From JAUIAI01 sp041396685 (GTDB taxonomy: Bacteria; Pseudomonadota; Gammaproteobacteria; Burkholderiales; Burkholderiaceae_E), in contig JAWKYD010000007.1 in the NCBI GenBank assembly GCA_041396685.1, forward strand, positions 287,663 to 351,662: DNA of 64,000 nucleotides, written 5' to 3'. The notes below the pieces were generated by a model, which made no database searches, was not told the origin of the DNA, and was given only the letters and a program-made list of their open reading frames with translations. Positions 17,507 through 25,898 of this stretch are shown piece after piece. The position numbers and the translations under genes are program-made. Numbering within the stretch: position 1 is the first letter of the stretch; every line of letters starts with the position of its first letter.

Positions 17507-17596
17507 CGTCGTTCTCCGGAATCCTGAAAAGGGGCCTCGGCGTTTCGGCGGCGATCGCGAGGCCGGCTGGTACGGCGCACTCGGTCAGGGTGCGTA

Positions 17597-18022
17597 TCAG
17601 TCGCCTGCGCCCGCTTCGACGTGACGAGCGAAGTTGTCGAGAATCGCCTGCCATCCACCGCGCTGCAATTCGATGCTGTTCTGGGACTCGGCATCGAACA
17701 CCGTGGTGACCCGCGTGCCGACGTCCGAGGGCTCGAAGGTGGTGCGGGCGCGGCGTCCGTCGGCCATGGCCAGCACCAGCGTGCGCGGCGGATCGACCTC
17801 TTCATAGACGCCCTCGAAGTCGAATCCGAAACTGCCGTCCTTCGCCTCCATGCGCGCCTTGTGCCTGCCGCCGACCCTGAGATCGGTTTCGGCGCTGGGG
17901 CAGCACCAGTCGTCGGAGGCGAAGTTCCACTGCGTGATGTGTTCCGGCGTGGTGTAGGCGCGCCAGACCTGGTCGACCGGGGCGGCGACCGTCTTCTGCA
18001 CGGTGATCTTTCGGGTGTTCAT
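17597..18022 (-). CDS. SRPBCC (AHSA1/START-like) family protein
   Basis: 141 residues from the ATG at 18022. The AHSA1-type ligand-binding fold is marked by A-P-V-D-Q-V-W-R-A-Y-T, I-T-Q-W-N and the C-terminal G-G-W-Q-A-I-L-D-N-F. Two Cys-rich positions (D-W-C-C-P) are normal for this subgroup. Start codon and TetR stop overlap as ATGA, so expression is tied to the regulator. Probably binds a hydrophobic ligand; function unknown. Confidence 0.88.
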   Translation of the reverse strand: MNTRKITVQKTVAAPVDQVWRAYTTPEHITQWNFASDDWCCPSAETDLRVGGRHKARMEAKDGSFGFDFEGVYEEVDPPRTLVLAMADGRRARTTFEPSDVGTRVTTVFDAESQNSIELQRGGWQAILDNFARHVEAGAGD

Positions 18023-18660
18023 GAGTCGGATTCCTTTGAGGAGGTAAACAGCATCTCGACGTAGCGTCGTAGGTGATCGATGCTCTCGGCGGCGACGGCG
18101 GTCTCGCCTTTGGCCTTGGCAAGGACGAATGCGCCCTGCAGCACCGCCTGCGTGTGCAACGCGAGCGACGCGGCGGTCCACGGCGGCGTCATGCCCCGCT
18201 CGCGCATGGCGGCGGCGATGTCGGCTTCGAGCGTGGCGGCGTGGTCGCTGATGCTGCGATCGCAGGCATCGCGAATGGCGGGAGACGTGTCGTAGGTCTC
18301 TTGCACCATCGTGCCCGCAAGACAGGTGAACTGCGCTACCTCGCCGCGCAGCAGGCTGCGGCGGAAATCGAGATAGGCCAGCACGCGCGCGACCGGAGCG
18401 GCAGGCTCGTGGTAGGGGGCGGCGGCAAACAGGGCGCCGGTGGTTTCGGACCAGTGATCGGCCGCGGCGACGCCCAGATCGGTCTTGCTCTTGAAATGGT
18501 GGAAGAACGCGCCCTTGGTCACGCCGGCCGCCGCGCAGAGCTCGTCGACCGTCGTTGCTGCGTAACCCTTGGCGCGAATGAGCGCCAGCGCGGCATCGAG
18601 CAACTTGGTGCGGGCGTCGGGCTTGGTTGCGGCCCGGGCGGGTTTGGCGGGTTGGGGCAA
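18019..18660 (-). CDS. TetR/AcrR family transcriptional regulator, TTG start
   Basis: 213 residues from a TTG at 18660, picked because AGGAG lies 6 bp upstream; any longer frame would run through the operator palindrome. The N-terminal helix-turn-helix is classic (A-A-T-T-V-D-E-L-C-A-A-A-G-V-T-K-G-A then F-F-H-H-F-K-S-K). The C-terminal ligand domain is of the YbiH/AefR-like TetR_C type. Its stop overlaps the SRPBCC start. It almost certainly represses its own operon by binding the palindrome at 18682-18705. Confidence 0.9.
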   Translation of the reverse strand: MPQPAKPARAATKPDARTKLLDAALALIRAKGYAATTVDELCAAAGVTKGAFFHHFKSKTDLGVAAADHWSETTGALFAAAPYHEPAAPVARVLAYLDFRRSLLRGEVAQFTCLAGTMVQETYDTSPAIRDACDRSISDHAATLEADIAAAMRERGMTPPWTAASLALHTQAVLQGAFVLAKAKGETAVAAESIDHLRRYVEMLFTSSKESDS

Positions 18661-18681
18661 GCTGATCTCCTGAGTGAAGTG

Positions 18682-18710
18682 AACATACCAACTAGTTGGT
18701 ATGTTTGCAA
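18682..18710 (-). promoter_or_regulatory. TetR operon promoter with embedded 24-bp operator palindrome
   Basis: Bases 18682-18705 form a perfect palindrome with half-site AACATACCAACT. On the minus strand TTGCAA (18710-18705), a 17-bp spacer and TATGTT (18687-18682) make a sigma70-type promoter in which the operator fills the spacer and the -10 box. The TTG start of the regulator lies 22 bp downstream of the operator. Repressor binding would therefore block RNA polymerase directly. Confidence 0.8.
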
Positions 18711-18750
18711 ACAAGGCCGTTCCGCCCATGACACCGGTAAGGTTGCTCCA

Positions 18751-18836
18751 GGTCGCGGGCCCGGTCACTCAAGGTCGCGGGCCCGGTCACTCCAGGCCGC
18801 GGGCCCGGTCACTCCAGGCCGCGGGCCCGGTCACAC
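18751..18836. repeat. Four tandem copies of a 22-bp GC-rich unit
   Basis: Units start at 18751, 18773, 18795 and 18817; each reads GGYCGCGGGCCCGGTCAC plus four bases, with one C/T difference between the first and last pairs. The last unit is cut short and contains the stop codon of the aldo/keto reductase gene. Each unit holds the palindrome GGGCCC. Confidence 0.85.
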
Positions 18837-19685
18837 GATGGTCAGCGGCTCCTTGCCGGCCGGCGGGGGGAACGCGTCGTCGATCTCGGCGAGGTCCTGC
18901 GCGGTCAACGAAAGACCTGCCGCTTCGAGATTGGCATCGACATGCTCGGGGCGTGCGGCCTTCGGAATCGCGATCACCTGGGGCCGCGACAGCAGCCAGG
19001 CGATCGCCACCTGGGCGGCACTGGCGCCGTGCCGCCGGCCGATCGCCGCCAGGGTGGCGTCGTCGGTGAGCGTGCCGGCGTCGAGCGGGCAGTAGGCCAT
19101 CAGGGGCACGGCGTGTTCGTGCATCCAGGGCACGAGGTCGTGCTCGATGCCACGGCGCGATGCGCTGTAGTAGACCTGGTTGGCGGCGCAGCGCTCGCCG
19201 TCTTCGACCTCGAGCAGATCGTTCATGTCGCCGACATCGAAATTGCTCACGCCCCAGTGGCGGATCTTGCCCTGGTCGTGCAGGCGCTCGAACGCGTCGA
19301 CGGTCTCGTGCAGCGGTATCGCCCCCGGCCAGTGCAGCAGGTACAGATCGATGCGATCGGTGCGCAGTCGTTTCAGACTGCGCTCGCAGGCCGCAATCGC
19401 GCTCCTGCGACCGGCATTGTGCGGATAGACCTTGCTGACCAGGAACACCTCGTCGCGGCGGCCGGCGAGCGCCTCACCGACGATCTCCTCGGCGCCGCCC
19501 TCGCCGTACATTTCGGCGGTGTCGATCAGGCCGGCGCCGCGCTCGAGCGCGTGGCGCAAGGCCGCAAGCTCGGCCTCGCGTCGTGCGCGGGACTCGCCCA
19601 TGCGCCAGGTGCCGAGGCCGAGCGCCGACACGCGCTCACCGTCGGGCAGGACGACCGACGGCGGCCGTGGGGGAGGATTGCTCAT
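18831..19685 (-). CDS. Aldo/keto reductase
   Basis: 284 residues from the ATG at 19685, with an AGGAG site upstream; the 61 upstream codons are not family-like. The AKR tetrad is visible: Asp and Tyr in L-I-D-T-A-E-M-Y-G, Lys in L-V-S-K-V-Y and His in L-L-H-W-P-G. The C-terminal NADP-binding segment contains I-A-I-P-K-A. Typical substrates are aldehydes and ketones; none can be specified. The stop codon lies inside the last unit of a 22-bp tandem repeat. Same strand as the TetR operon but with its own upstream gap. Confidence 0.9.
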   Translation of the reverse strand: MSNPPPRPPSVVLPDGERVSALGLGTWRMGESRARREAELAALRHALERGAGLIDTAEMYGEGGAEEIVGEALAGRRDEVFLVSKVYPHNAGRRSAIAACERSLKRLRTDRIDLYLLHWPGAIPLHETVDAFERLHDQGKIRHWGVSNFDVGDMNDLLEVEDGERCAANQVYYSASRRGIEHDLVPWMHEHAVPLMAYCPLDAGTLTDDATLAAIGRRHGASAAQVAIAWLLSRPQVIAIPKAARPEHVDANLEAAGLSLTAQDLAEIDDAFPPPAGKEPLTIV

Positions 19686-19922
19686 GGTGGCGACTCCTGC
19701 ATGCAAGGTTTCCGACCATGGTAGCGGCCGGCGTTCGTCACCTGCCAGGCATCCCCCGGTGCCGGCGGGGCGAAGAGCGACCACCCGGTGAACCGCAACG
19801 CGCCGATGGCGATCGACGCGCCAGTGCCCGACGCCGGCCGGATGCTCGGACCGGGCATGCGAGATCACACGGACGTGATCACGGCAGCGCCGGCCGAGCG
19901 ACGCCGACGCCCGCAGCGCGGC

Positions 19923-20888
19923 TCAGCGACTCCTCAGCATCGCTTCGATCAAGGCCTGCACCGCCAGTGCCTCCTCGACCGTCGCGAGTCGATGCGCTTG
20001 GCCCCGCAACCACTTGTCCAGTTCGGTGAGCTGGCGCTGCAGCGCGCTGGTGCGCGGATCTTCGACCGACCAATCGAGCGCTTCGATCCACGGCCTGCCC
20101 TCGGAACGCCAAAGCTGGTAGAACTCGCGGAACTGGTGGCTCGCACGCGTGCCCTTGACCGTGACCTCCTGACGATCGGGCTGCTGGCCGCCGGTGGTGC
20201 CGAGAATCGTCACGGGTCGGCCATCGGCCGTTTCCAGTCGCGCGAGCATGTCGAGCTCGCACAGCGCCGGATCGGCCGGATAACGTGGCGACGCGTGACA
20301 CAGGCGCAGGGGGCCGAGAAAGCGGCCGGCCAGAAACAGGAAGTGCGAGATCACCTCGCGGGTGTAGCCCCCCTCGGCACGAAAGCGCAGCCAGTCGGCC
20401 TCGACCTGCCAGGCGCGCGGCCATGCCGGATAGGTGACGACGATGTCGATGCCCACCAGTTCGCCGGTCTCGCCGGCGTCGATGGCTCGTTGCAGTTCCT
20501 CGAACGCGCGCGACGAGGCCTGCGTGAAATTGACCACCGCGCCGAGCCGGCCGGGCTTCAAGCGCGCCACCAGATCGCGGCTCTCGGCGTCGTCGACGCC
20601 GAGGGGCTTTTCCATGAACACGCCTTGGCCGGCCGCGGCGGCCGCGAGCGCATAGGCCTTGCGCGGGCCGGGCGGACAGGCAAGATAGACGACGTCGGCG
20701 CCGGCCATGGCCGAGGCGGCATCCTGGGCCACCGGCGCGTCGGGCATCAGCCCGCGCGCCTTTGCCACCGACGCCTCGGACGGATCCCAGAGCCCGCTGA
20801 CCTCGAAGCGCGGATGCGCGAGCGCGTTCTCGAGCATCCGCCGCCCCATGATGCCCAGGCCGATGATTGCCATTTTGTTGGCGGCCAT
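19923..20888 (-). CDS. Gfo/Idh/MocA family oxidoreductase
   Basis: 321 residues from the ATG at 20888. The N-terminal Rossmann motif is I-I-G-L-G-I-M-G-R-R-M, and the family signature E-K-P-L-G-V supplies the conserved Lys that contacts nicotinamide. The C-terminal alpha/beta domain has the dimer sheet typical of the family. Likely an NAD(P)-dependent dehydrogenase of a sugar or polyol derivative. A GGGAG ribosome site precedes the ATG. Divergent from the DUF3237 gene. Confidence 0.88.
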   Translation of the reverse strand: MAANKMAIIGLGIMGRRMLENALAHPRFEVSGLWDPSEASVAKARGLMPDAPVAQDAASAMAGADVVYLACPPGPRKAYALAAAAAGQGVFMEKPLGVDDAESRDLVARLKPGRLGAVVNFTQASSRAFEELQRAIDAGETGELVGIDIVVTYPAWPRAWQVEADWLRFRAEGGYTREVISHFLFLAGRFLGPLRLCHASPRYPADPALCELDMLARLETADGRPVTILGTTGGQQPDRQEVTVKGTRASHQFREFYQLWRSEGRPWIEALDWSVEDPRTSALQRQLTELDKWLRGQAHRLATVEEALAVQALIEAMLRSR

Positions 20889-21021
20889 GTGTGTCTCCCG
20901 TGCGGCGCAAAAGGTGGGAGTCTCGCACGAGCGCCACGCAGGGGACGATCGCCCCGACACGTGCCGCTGCGAAGGATTGGCATACGATCGATGTCGTCCC
21001 ATTCTTCCAGGAGCAAACGCG

Positions 21022-21483
21022 ATGAGCGGCATCCAGACCGAAAAACTCTTCACCCTGACCCTGCAGGTGGCCATGCCGATGGCTTCCCTGGGGCGCACGC
21101 AATACGGCGATCGGCGCATCGCCACGGTTACCGGCGGGCGCTTCGAGGGCGAGCGCTTGAACGGCACGGTGCAGGGGGTGGGCGGGGACTGGATCCTGAA
21201 CCGCATCGACGGCGTGACCCAGCTCGATGTGCGCATCACCCTGGTCACGGACGACGGCGCGAGCATCTTCATGACTTATCGCGGTCTGCGTCACGGCCCG
21301 GCCGAGGTCATGGACAAGATGGCCCGCGGCGAGCCGGTCGATCCGGATGCGTACTACTTTCGTATTTCGCCGGCCTTCGAGACCGGCGACGAGCGCTACG
21401 CGTGGCTGAACAAGATCATCTGCGTGGGCAGCGGTCACCGCCTGCCGACTGGGCCGGTCTATCAGGTCTACGCGGTCAAGTAG
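21022..21483 (+). CDS. DUF3237 family protein
   Basis: 153 residues, full length for DUF3237, a small beta-barrel family. Diagnostic pieces are G-G-R-F-E-G-E-R-L-N-G-T-V, D-W-I-L-N-R-I-D-G and Y-R-G-L-R-H-G-P. The sequence ends G-P-V-Y-Q-V-Y-A-V-K. Function unknown; relatives sit beside degradation genes. The ATG at 21022 follows CCAGGAG. It is 53 bp upstream of the gamma-glutamyltransferase gene and may share its transcript. Confidence 0.85.
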   Translation: MSGIQTEKLFTLTLQVAMPMASLGRTQYGDRRIATVTGGRFEGERLNGTVQGVGGDWILNRIDGVTQLDVRITLVTDDGASIFMTYRGLRHGPAEVMDKMARGEPVDPDAYYFRISPAFETGDERYAWLNKIICVGSGHRLPTGPVYQVYAVK

Positions 21484-21536
21484 GCGCCGGGCGCGCACCA
21501 TGCGTGCGTGAACTCGCTTCGCTTTGGAGTCAGCCG

Positions 21537-23153
21537 ATGAGCCAGACCATGGTTTCCACCCCGCAGCCCGAGGCCACCGAGGCCGCGCTCGACGTCCTGC
21601 GCGACGGCGGCAATGCCGTCGATGCCGCCATTGGCGCGGCCCTGGTGCAGAGCGTCGTCGATCCGCAGATGTGCGGCATCGCGGGCTTCGGCTCGATGCA
21701 CGTCTACCAGGCGGCCACCGGTGAGCACGCGTGCATCGATTTCCACGGGCGCGCGCCGCTGGCCACCCGGCCCGACATGTGGGCCGACCGCATCGAGCGC
21801 GAAACCGACGACGGCTTCGGGTTCGTGCTGCGTGGCCGGGTCAACGAGATGGGCCATGCGTCGTCCACCACACCGCTGAGCCTGCGGGCCTTCGACGAGG
21901 CGCTGCGTCGCTTCGGCACCCGCTCGATGGCCGACACGCTCGCGCCGGCCATCGACTGGTGCGAACGCGGCTTCATGGTGCGACCGGCGGTGCACGCGTT
22001 CTGGTTGCAGCCGGCGATTGCCGGACGCATCGCGCGGCTCGACGCCTTCGAGGCCTGCGAGGCCACGCGCAAGCTCTATTTCAAGCCCGACGGTTCGCTC
22101 TATCGGGTGGGCGAGATCTTTCGCAATCCGGACATGGCGCGCACCTATCGGCGCATCGCCGAGCACGGTGTCGACGACTTCTACGTCGGCGGGATCGCCC
22201 GCCGCATCGATGCCGACATGCGCGCCCACGGCGGCCTGATCACGATGGCCGACCTGGCCGCCTGCGACGTCGAACACCATCGGCCGCTGCGCGGCAGCTA
22301 TCGCGGCTTCGAGGTGCTCACCAACCAGCCGCCGGGCGGCGGTCTGATGATTCTCGAGATGCTGAACATTCTCGAGCAGTTCGACCTGGCGGCGATGGGA
22401 CACAACTCCGCGCGCTACATCGCCACCGTGTCCGAGGCCATGAAGGCCGCCACGATCGACAAGGACAGCCGCATGGGCGATCCGCGCTTCGTGGACATCC
22501 CGGTGGACGAGCTGGCCGGCAAGGCCTATGCCGCGACGCTGGCCGACCGTATCAGGGCCGGCGAACGTCTGCACGTGCCGCGCGTGAACACCGGTGGCCC
22601 CGAGAGCAAGGAGACCACGCACGTCTGCGTGGTCGATGCCCAGGGCAACATCGCCAACATGACCCACTCGCTGGGCTCGAGCAATGGCGTGGTCACCGAC
22701 GGCCTCGGCTTCATGTACAACAACTGCATGATGGTGTTCGACCCCCGACCGGGGCGCCCGGGGTCGCTGGCGCCGGGCAAGGCGCGTTTTTCGGCCATGT
22801 GTCCCACGATGCTGTTCCGCGACGGTGAGCCGTTTCTGGCCCTGGGCGCGCCGGGCGGCACCACCATCACCATGGGCGTGCTGCAGGCCATCCTGAACGT
22901 GGTCGACTTCGGTATGAGCGCGCAGGAGGCGGTGAGCGCGCCGCGCTTTTGCACCACCTCCGACACCATCGAGCTCACCAACCGCATCCTGCACGGCGTT
23001 GAGCGTGAATTGCAGGGCATGGGCTACCCGACCGCGCGCTATGCGGTCAGCTACATGATGCCGCTGGTGCACGCGATCCGGCGCGTGAACGGGTGCTGGG
23101 ACGGCGGCGCCGACCCGGCGGGCGACGGTCTGGCGGCGGGTCTGCCCGCCTGA
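21537..23153 (+). CDS. Gamma-glutamyltransferase family N-terminal nucleophile hydrolase
   Basis: 538 residues from the ATG at 21537 (GGAG upstream). The precursor would self-cleave before Thr360 in E-T-T-H-V-C-V-V-D, the standard nucleophile position, followed by G-N-I-A-N-M-T. The G-D-G-G-N-A-V-D-A-A and P-P-G-G-G blocks are also typical. There is no signal peptide, unlike periplasmic glutathione hydrolases, so it probably acts in the cytoplasm on a gamma-glutamyl or other amide compound. A GC-rich hairpin follows the stop. Confidence 0.9.
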   Translation: MSQTMVSTPQPEATEAALDVLRDGGNAVDAAIGAALVQSVVDPQMCGIAGFGSMHVYQAATGEHACIDFHGRAPLATRPDMWADRIERETDDGFGFVLRGRVNEMGHASSTTPLSLRAFDEALRRFGTRSMADTLAPAIDWCERGFMVRPAVHAFWLQPAIAGRIARLDAFEACEATRKLYFKPDGSLYRVGEIFRNPDMARTYRRIAEHGVDDFYVGGIARRIDADMRAHGGLITMADLAACDVEHHRPLRGSYRGFEVLTNQPPGGGLMILEMLNILEQFDLAAMGHNSARYIATVSEAMKAATIDKDSRMGDPRFVDIPVDELAGKAYAATLADRIRAGERLHVPRVNTGGPESKETTHVCVVDAQGNIANMTHSLGSSNGVVTDGLGFMYNNCMMVFDPRPGRPGSLAPGKARFSAMCPTMLFRDGEPFLALGAPGGTTITMGVLQAILNVVDFGMSAQEAVSAPRFCTTSDTIELTNRILHGVERELQGMGYPTARYAVSYMMPLVHAIRRVNGCWDGGADPAGDGLAAGLPA

Positions 23154-23160
23154 CCGCGGT

Positions 23161-23182
23161 GCCCGCCCGCGTCCGGGCGGGC
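23161..23182 (+). terminator. Hairpin after the gamma-glutamyltransferase gene
   Basis: Perfect 9-bp inverted repeat, arms GCCCGCCCG and CGGGCGGGC with a 4-nt loop, starting 8 bp after the stop codon. No clear T-run follows, so efficiency as an intrinsic terminator is uncertain. Confidence 0.5.
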
Positions 23183-23425
23183 GACCCGGTACGGCCGGCG
23201 ACACCGGATTCGCGCACCGAAGGAGCCGAACCATCGAGTCAAGAACGACGACGCTCACAGACAAGACTGCCTGGCGGGACGCTTCTAGGCTTGACCCTGT
23301 TCGCCCGCGTTCCCGGCTCCGGGACGGTCGATCGGGAAGGCAGTCAGCCTGATCGCGCAGGCCGGCGGAAATGGCGCGATGACTGATGAGGCGGTGGCAA
23401 CCGCGAATATGAACACGGAGGCAGC

Positions 23426-24082
23426 ATGAGCGATCTCTATACCCCCCAGCACCGTGCCCTGCACGACGAATTCGACACGCGCCGGATGGCCGACCTGATG
23501 GAGGGCGGCATCGTGCACGATGCACTCGCGCCCCACGAGCGCGCCTTCATCGAGAAGCTGGATTGCTTCTTTCTCGCCACCACTGACGTCGCCGGCCGGC
23601 CGACGGTGTCATACAAGGGAGGCGACCCCGGCTTCGTGCGCGTGCTGGACGAGCGCACGCTGCTGTTCCCGGCCTACGACGGCAACGGAATGTTCTTCTC
23701 GATGGGCAATCTGGCGGCCAAGCCGGAGGTGGGTTTCCTGTTCATCGACTTCGAGACGCCCGATCGCTTGCGCGTGCAGGGAACCGCGACGATCGAGCGC
23801 GACCCGACCCTGATGGCACTCTATCCGGAGGCGCACTTCCTGGTGCGCACCACGATCACCCACATCTGGCTGAACTGCTCGCGCTACGTGCACAAGCGGG
23901 TGAAGGTGGCGTCGTCGAAATACGTGCCGAAAGCGGGCAGCGAGACACCGGTGCCGTCATGGAAGCGCATCGACCTCGTTCAGGATGCGTTGCCGGCGAA
24001 GGACCAGGGCAAGGCCGATGCGCTGGGCGGCGTGATCACCGTGGACGAATACGCGGCAAAGATCGCCAGCGGAGATGCGTGA
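23426..24082 (+). CDS. Pyridoxamine 5'-phosphate oxidase-like FMN-binding protein
   Basis: 218 residues with a strong GGAGG ribosome site. The split-barrel FMN-binding fold is marked by F-F-L-A-T-T-D-V-A-G-R-P-T-V-S-Y-K-G, a G-N-G-M-F-F-S-M-G-N loop and V-G-F-L-F-I-D-F. A C-terminal tail of about 70 residues (Y-V-P-K-A-G-S and onward) is part of the gene. These proteins reduce or oxidise small molecules; the substrate is unknown. Its 3' 201 bp lie within a 309-bp direct repeat, and truncated copies of the same 3' end occur at 29010 and 36725. This is the only intact copy in the window. Confidence 0.88.
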   Translation: MSDLYTPQHRALHDEFDTRRMADLMEGGIVHDALAPHERAFIEKLDCFFLATTDVAGRPTVSYKGGDPGFVRVLDERTLLFPAYDGNGMFFSMGNLAAKPEVGFLFIDFETPDRLRVQGTATIERDPTLMALYPEAHFLVRTTITHIWLNCSRYVHKRVKVASSKYVPKAGSETPVPSWKRIDLVQDALPAKDQGKADALGGVITVDEYAAKIASGDA

Positions 24083-24190
24083 CATTGCTTCGATCGGTCG
24101 CCCGTGAAGGCGGGCCGGGAATCGCTGGGGTCACTCGATCAGGATCACATCATCGGCCGCCGGTGTTGCGTACAGACGCTCGCCCAGCGC
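23882..24190. repeat. Direct repeat copy A (309 bp), left edge of the island
   Basis: Holds the last 201 bp of the FMN-protein gene, the short gap after it, and the last 60 bp (reverse strand) of a feruloyl-CoA synthase-like gene. Compared with copy C (36725-37033) I count five substitutions and no indel by eye. Same orientation as copy C. Confidence 0.9.
24131..24190 (-). pseudogene. 3' end fragment of a feruloyl-CoA synthase gene
   Basis: Reads E-R-L-Y-A-T-P-A-A-D-D-V-I-L-I-E then stop, identical to the C-terminus of the intact synthase ending at 36974. Nothing upstream of about 24190 continues the gene. It is a passenger of repeat copy A. Confidence 0.85.
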
Positions 24191-24377
24191 GCACGCTGTC
24201 GCTGCAATGGCCGAACCCGCGCGGCACGCTTCGGGCGGCGATGCGGGCCCACCATGCTCGACATTACACTCCCGACTCTGACCTTCGTGCCGACACTTCG
24301 ATGCGCTGTGCGCCCATCTCGGCTGGCACGATGAAGCCTATTGAAGGCGAAGAGGCATCGGTGAAGGAGTCCTGACG

Positions 24378-25025
24378 TTGGATGCAGACGCTACGGCTCG
24401 TGTCGACAGCCGCTACTGGATGTATCAAGTCCGGTCTTCGATTGACGACGATCGGGAGATTCAGGCGGCGCTGTTGTCACCGAGCACCCATCCTGCCCAT
24501 GCAGGCGATTGTGGTTTCGGTTTTGCAAGCCCGCTTCAGGATGAGCCCTATGGCGTGCCGTTGAAGCTGCTATACCAGGTTCGAATGTCGGACAAACACC
24601 CGGATTTCTATCCGGATAGTCACGGGTTTTGCCTGTTTTCCGAGCGCCTCGTCAACGTGATGAGGCATTTCGAGGTGAAGGCCGAGTATTTCCCCGTCCG
24701 GATGATCGATGAGAACGGGGATACGCTGCCGTTAAGCTACTACGTCTTTCACTCGCTGGAGGGAGTGATCGACGTTCTGGATCCCGCGCGTTCCGAGTGG
24801 ACAGGGGATTGGCGCGTCGGTGTGCCCAGGGTAGTACTCAAGCCCGATGGCTTCCCGCAAAGGCCGATCTTCGTTTGTGATCACCTATATGAGCCCATGA
24901 TGCGTGATGATCTGAAGCAGTCAATCCAGGGCGCGGGTATCACGGGATTCGGTTTCCTCAACCCGCTACGCTATCGGTGCGGCAGCCATGGATTCCCGCC
25001 ACCCTATACGGTCGATGGCCGGTAA
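24378..25025 (+). CDS. Imm11/DUF1629-like immunity protein, orphan
   Basis: 215 residues from a TTG at 24378 with AAGGAG 8 bp upstream. The pattern of the C-terminal half (F-P-V-R-M, P-I-F-V-C-D, D-D-L-K-Q-S-I, G-I-T-G-F-G-F) matches the Imm11/DUF1629 group, cytoplasmic proteins that neutralise polymorphic toxins. No toxin gene is intact upstream; the 187 bp before it hold no clear gene. Base composition is visibly less GC-rich than its neighbours, suggesting transfer. Family assignment is moderately sure. Confidence 0.65.
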   Translation: MDADATARVDSRYWMYQVRSSIDDDREIQAALLSPSTHPAHAGDCGFGFASPLQDEPYGVPLKLLYQVRMSDKHPDFYPDSHGFCLFSERLVNVMRHFEVKAEYFPVRMIDENGDTLPLSYYVFHSLEGVIDVLDPARSEWTGDWRVGVPRVVLKPDGFPQRPIFVCDHLYEPMMRDDLKQSIQGAGITGFGFLNPLRYRCGSHGFPPPYTVDGR

Positions 25026-25031
25026 TGGTGG

Positions 25032-25115
25032 CTACCCAGAATTGCCTCGCTTGGTCAACAGCTCGCGCAGCACCCCATGCTGAATCTTGCCGGTGGACGT
25101 AGGCGGCATGTCGGC
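25032..25115 (-). pseudogene. 3' scrap of an AMP-forming acyl-CoA synthetase gene
   Basis: Minus-strand reading A-D-M-P-P-T-S-T-G-K-I-Q-H-G-V-L-R-E then L-L-T-K-R and stop is the classic C-terminal end of acyl-CoA synthetases (the catalytic Lys lies in T-G-K-I). No preceding coding sequence exists, so it is a remnant. Confidence 0.65.
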
Positions 25116-25167
25116 CGACCTGACCGACGTCAGGCTGCCGGTCGACGGCGGCTATCCGGCCGTGTAG
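25111..25167 (+). pseudogene. 3' scrap of a short-chain dehydrogenase gene
   Basis: Plus-strand reading ends L-P-V-D-G-G-Y-P-A-V then stop, the usual C-terminus of short-chain dehydrogenases. It abuts the synthetase scrap tail to tail, so two gene ends meet within about 140 bp. Confidence 0.5.
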
Positions 25168-25196
25168 CAGAACTTGGTTTCGACAGGGAGCAGGAC

Positions 25197-25898
25197 ATGA
25201 TCCGGCTGTATCAATTCGCGCCCGCCTTCGGTCTGCCGAACGCGAGCCCGTTCTGCATGAAGGTGGAGAACTACCTGCGCATCGCGGGGTTGCCGTTCGA
25301 GCTCGTCAATGGCGCCGATGTGATGAAGGCGCCCAAGCGCAAGCTACCCTACATCGACGACGACGGCCAGATCGTGGCCGACAGCAGCTTCATCATCGAG
25401 CACCTGAAAGCGCGCCATGGCGATCGGCTCGATGGCGGGCTGAGCGCCAGCGAGCGCGCAATCTCGCTCGCCTTTCAGCGCCTGCTCGAGGAAAACAGCT
25501 ACTGGGTCGCGGTGTACTCGCGCTGGGCCGACGAGGCCAACTGGCCGACTACCCGCGACGCATTCTTCGGCGCGATGCCATTGCCGCTGCGCTGGTTCGT
25601 TCCTTCGCTGGCACGCCGCGGCGTGCTCGGCCAGATGCGCGGCCATGGCATGGGCCGGCACAGCGCCGAGGAGATCTACGCGATCGGCAAGCGCGACGTA
25701 GACGCGCTGGCCGACTTCCTCGGCGAGAAGCCTTTCATGATGGGCGAGCAGCCTACGTCGATCGACGCCACCGTCCACGCGTTCATGGCCAACCTGCTGT
25801 GGGTGCCGGCCGATTCGCCGGTACAGCGCCACGCGCGCACGCGGCCGAACCTCGAGGCCTATTGCCAGCGGATGAAGGCGCGCTTCTACGGCCAATAG
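25197..25898 (+). CDS. Glutathione S-transferase family protein (FAXC/metaxin-like subgroup)
   Basis: 233 residues from the ATG at 25197 with a GGAG-type site. The thioredoxin-like N-terminal domain carries S-P-F-C-M-K-V-E near residue 18, so a Ser/Cys active site is possible, followed by R-K-L-P-Y-I-D-D-D-G and A-D-S-S-F-I-I-E. The all-helical C-terminal domain has the S-I-D-A-T-V-H-A-F motif. Likely cytoplasmic detoxification or a glutathione-binding role. Its stop lies at the edge of a dispersed IS-end repeat. Confidence 0.88.
   Translation: MIRLYQFAPAFGLPNASPFCMKVENYLRIAGLPFELVNGADVMKAPKRKLPYIDDDGQIVADSSFIIEHLKARHGDRLDGGLSASERAISLAFQRLLEENSYWVAVYSRWADEANWPTTRDAFFGAMPLPLRWFVPSLARRGVLGQMRGHGMGRHSAEEIYAIGKRDVDALADFLGEKPFMMGEQPTSIDATVHAFMANLLWVPADSPVQRHARTRPNLEAYCQRMKARFYGQ

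Noticed and set aside
18751..18836. CRISPR-like array
   Set aside because: The 22-bp units are contiguous with no spacers, and no cas gene is nearby.
19788..21536. Very long plus-strand frame continuous with the gamma-glutamyltransferase
   Set aside because: It overlaps the Gfo/Idh gene antisense and the DUF3237 gene in another frame; it is an effect of high GC content.
24191..24377. Possible toxin gene end upstream of the Imm11-like gene
   Set aside because: I found no coherent frame or toxin motif; too short and unrecognisable to support.
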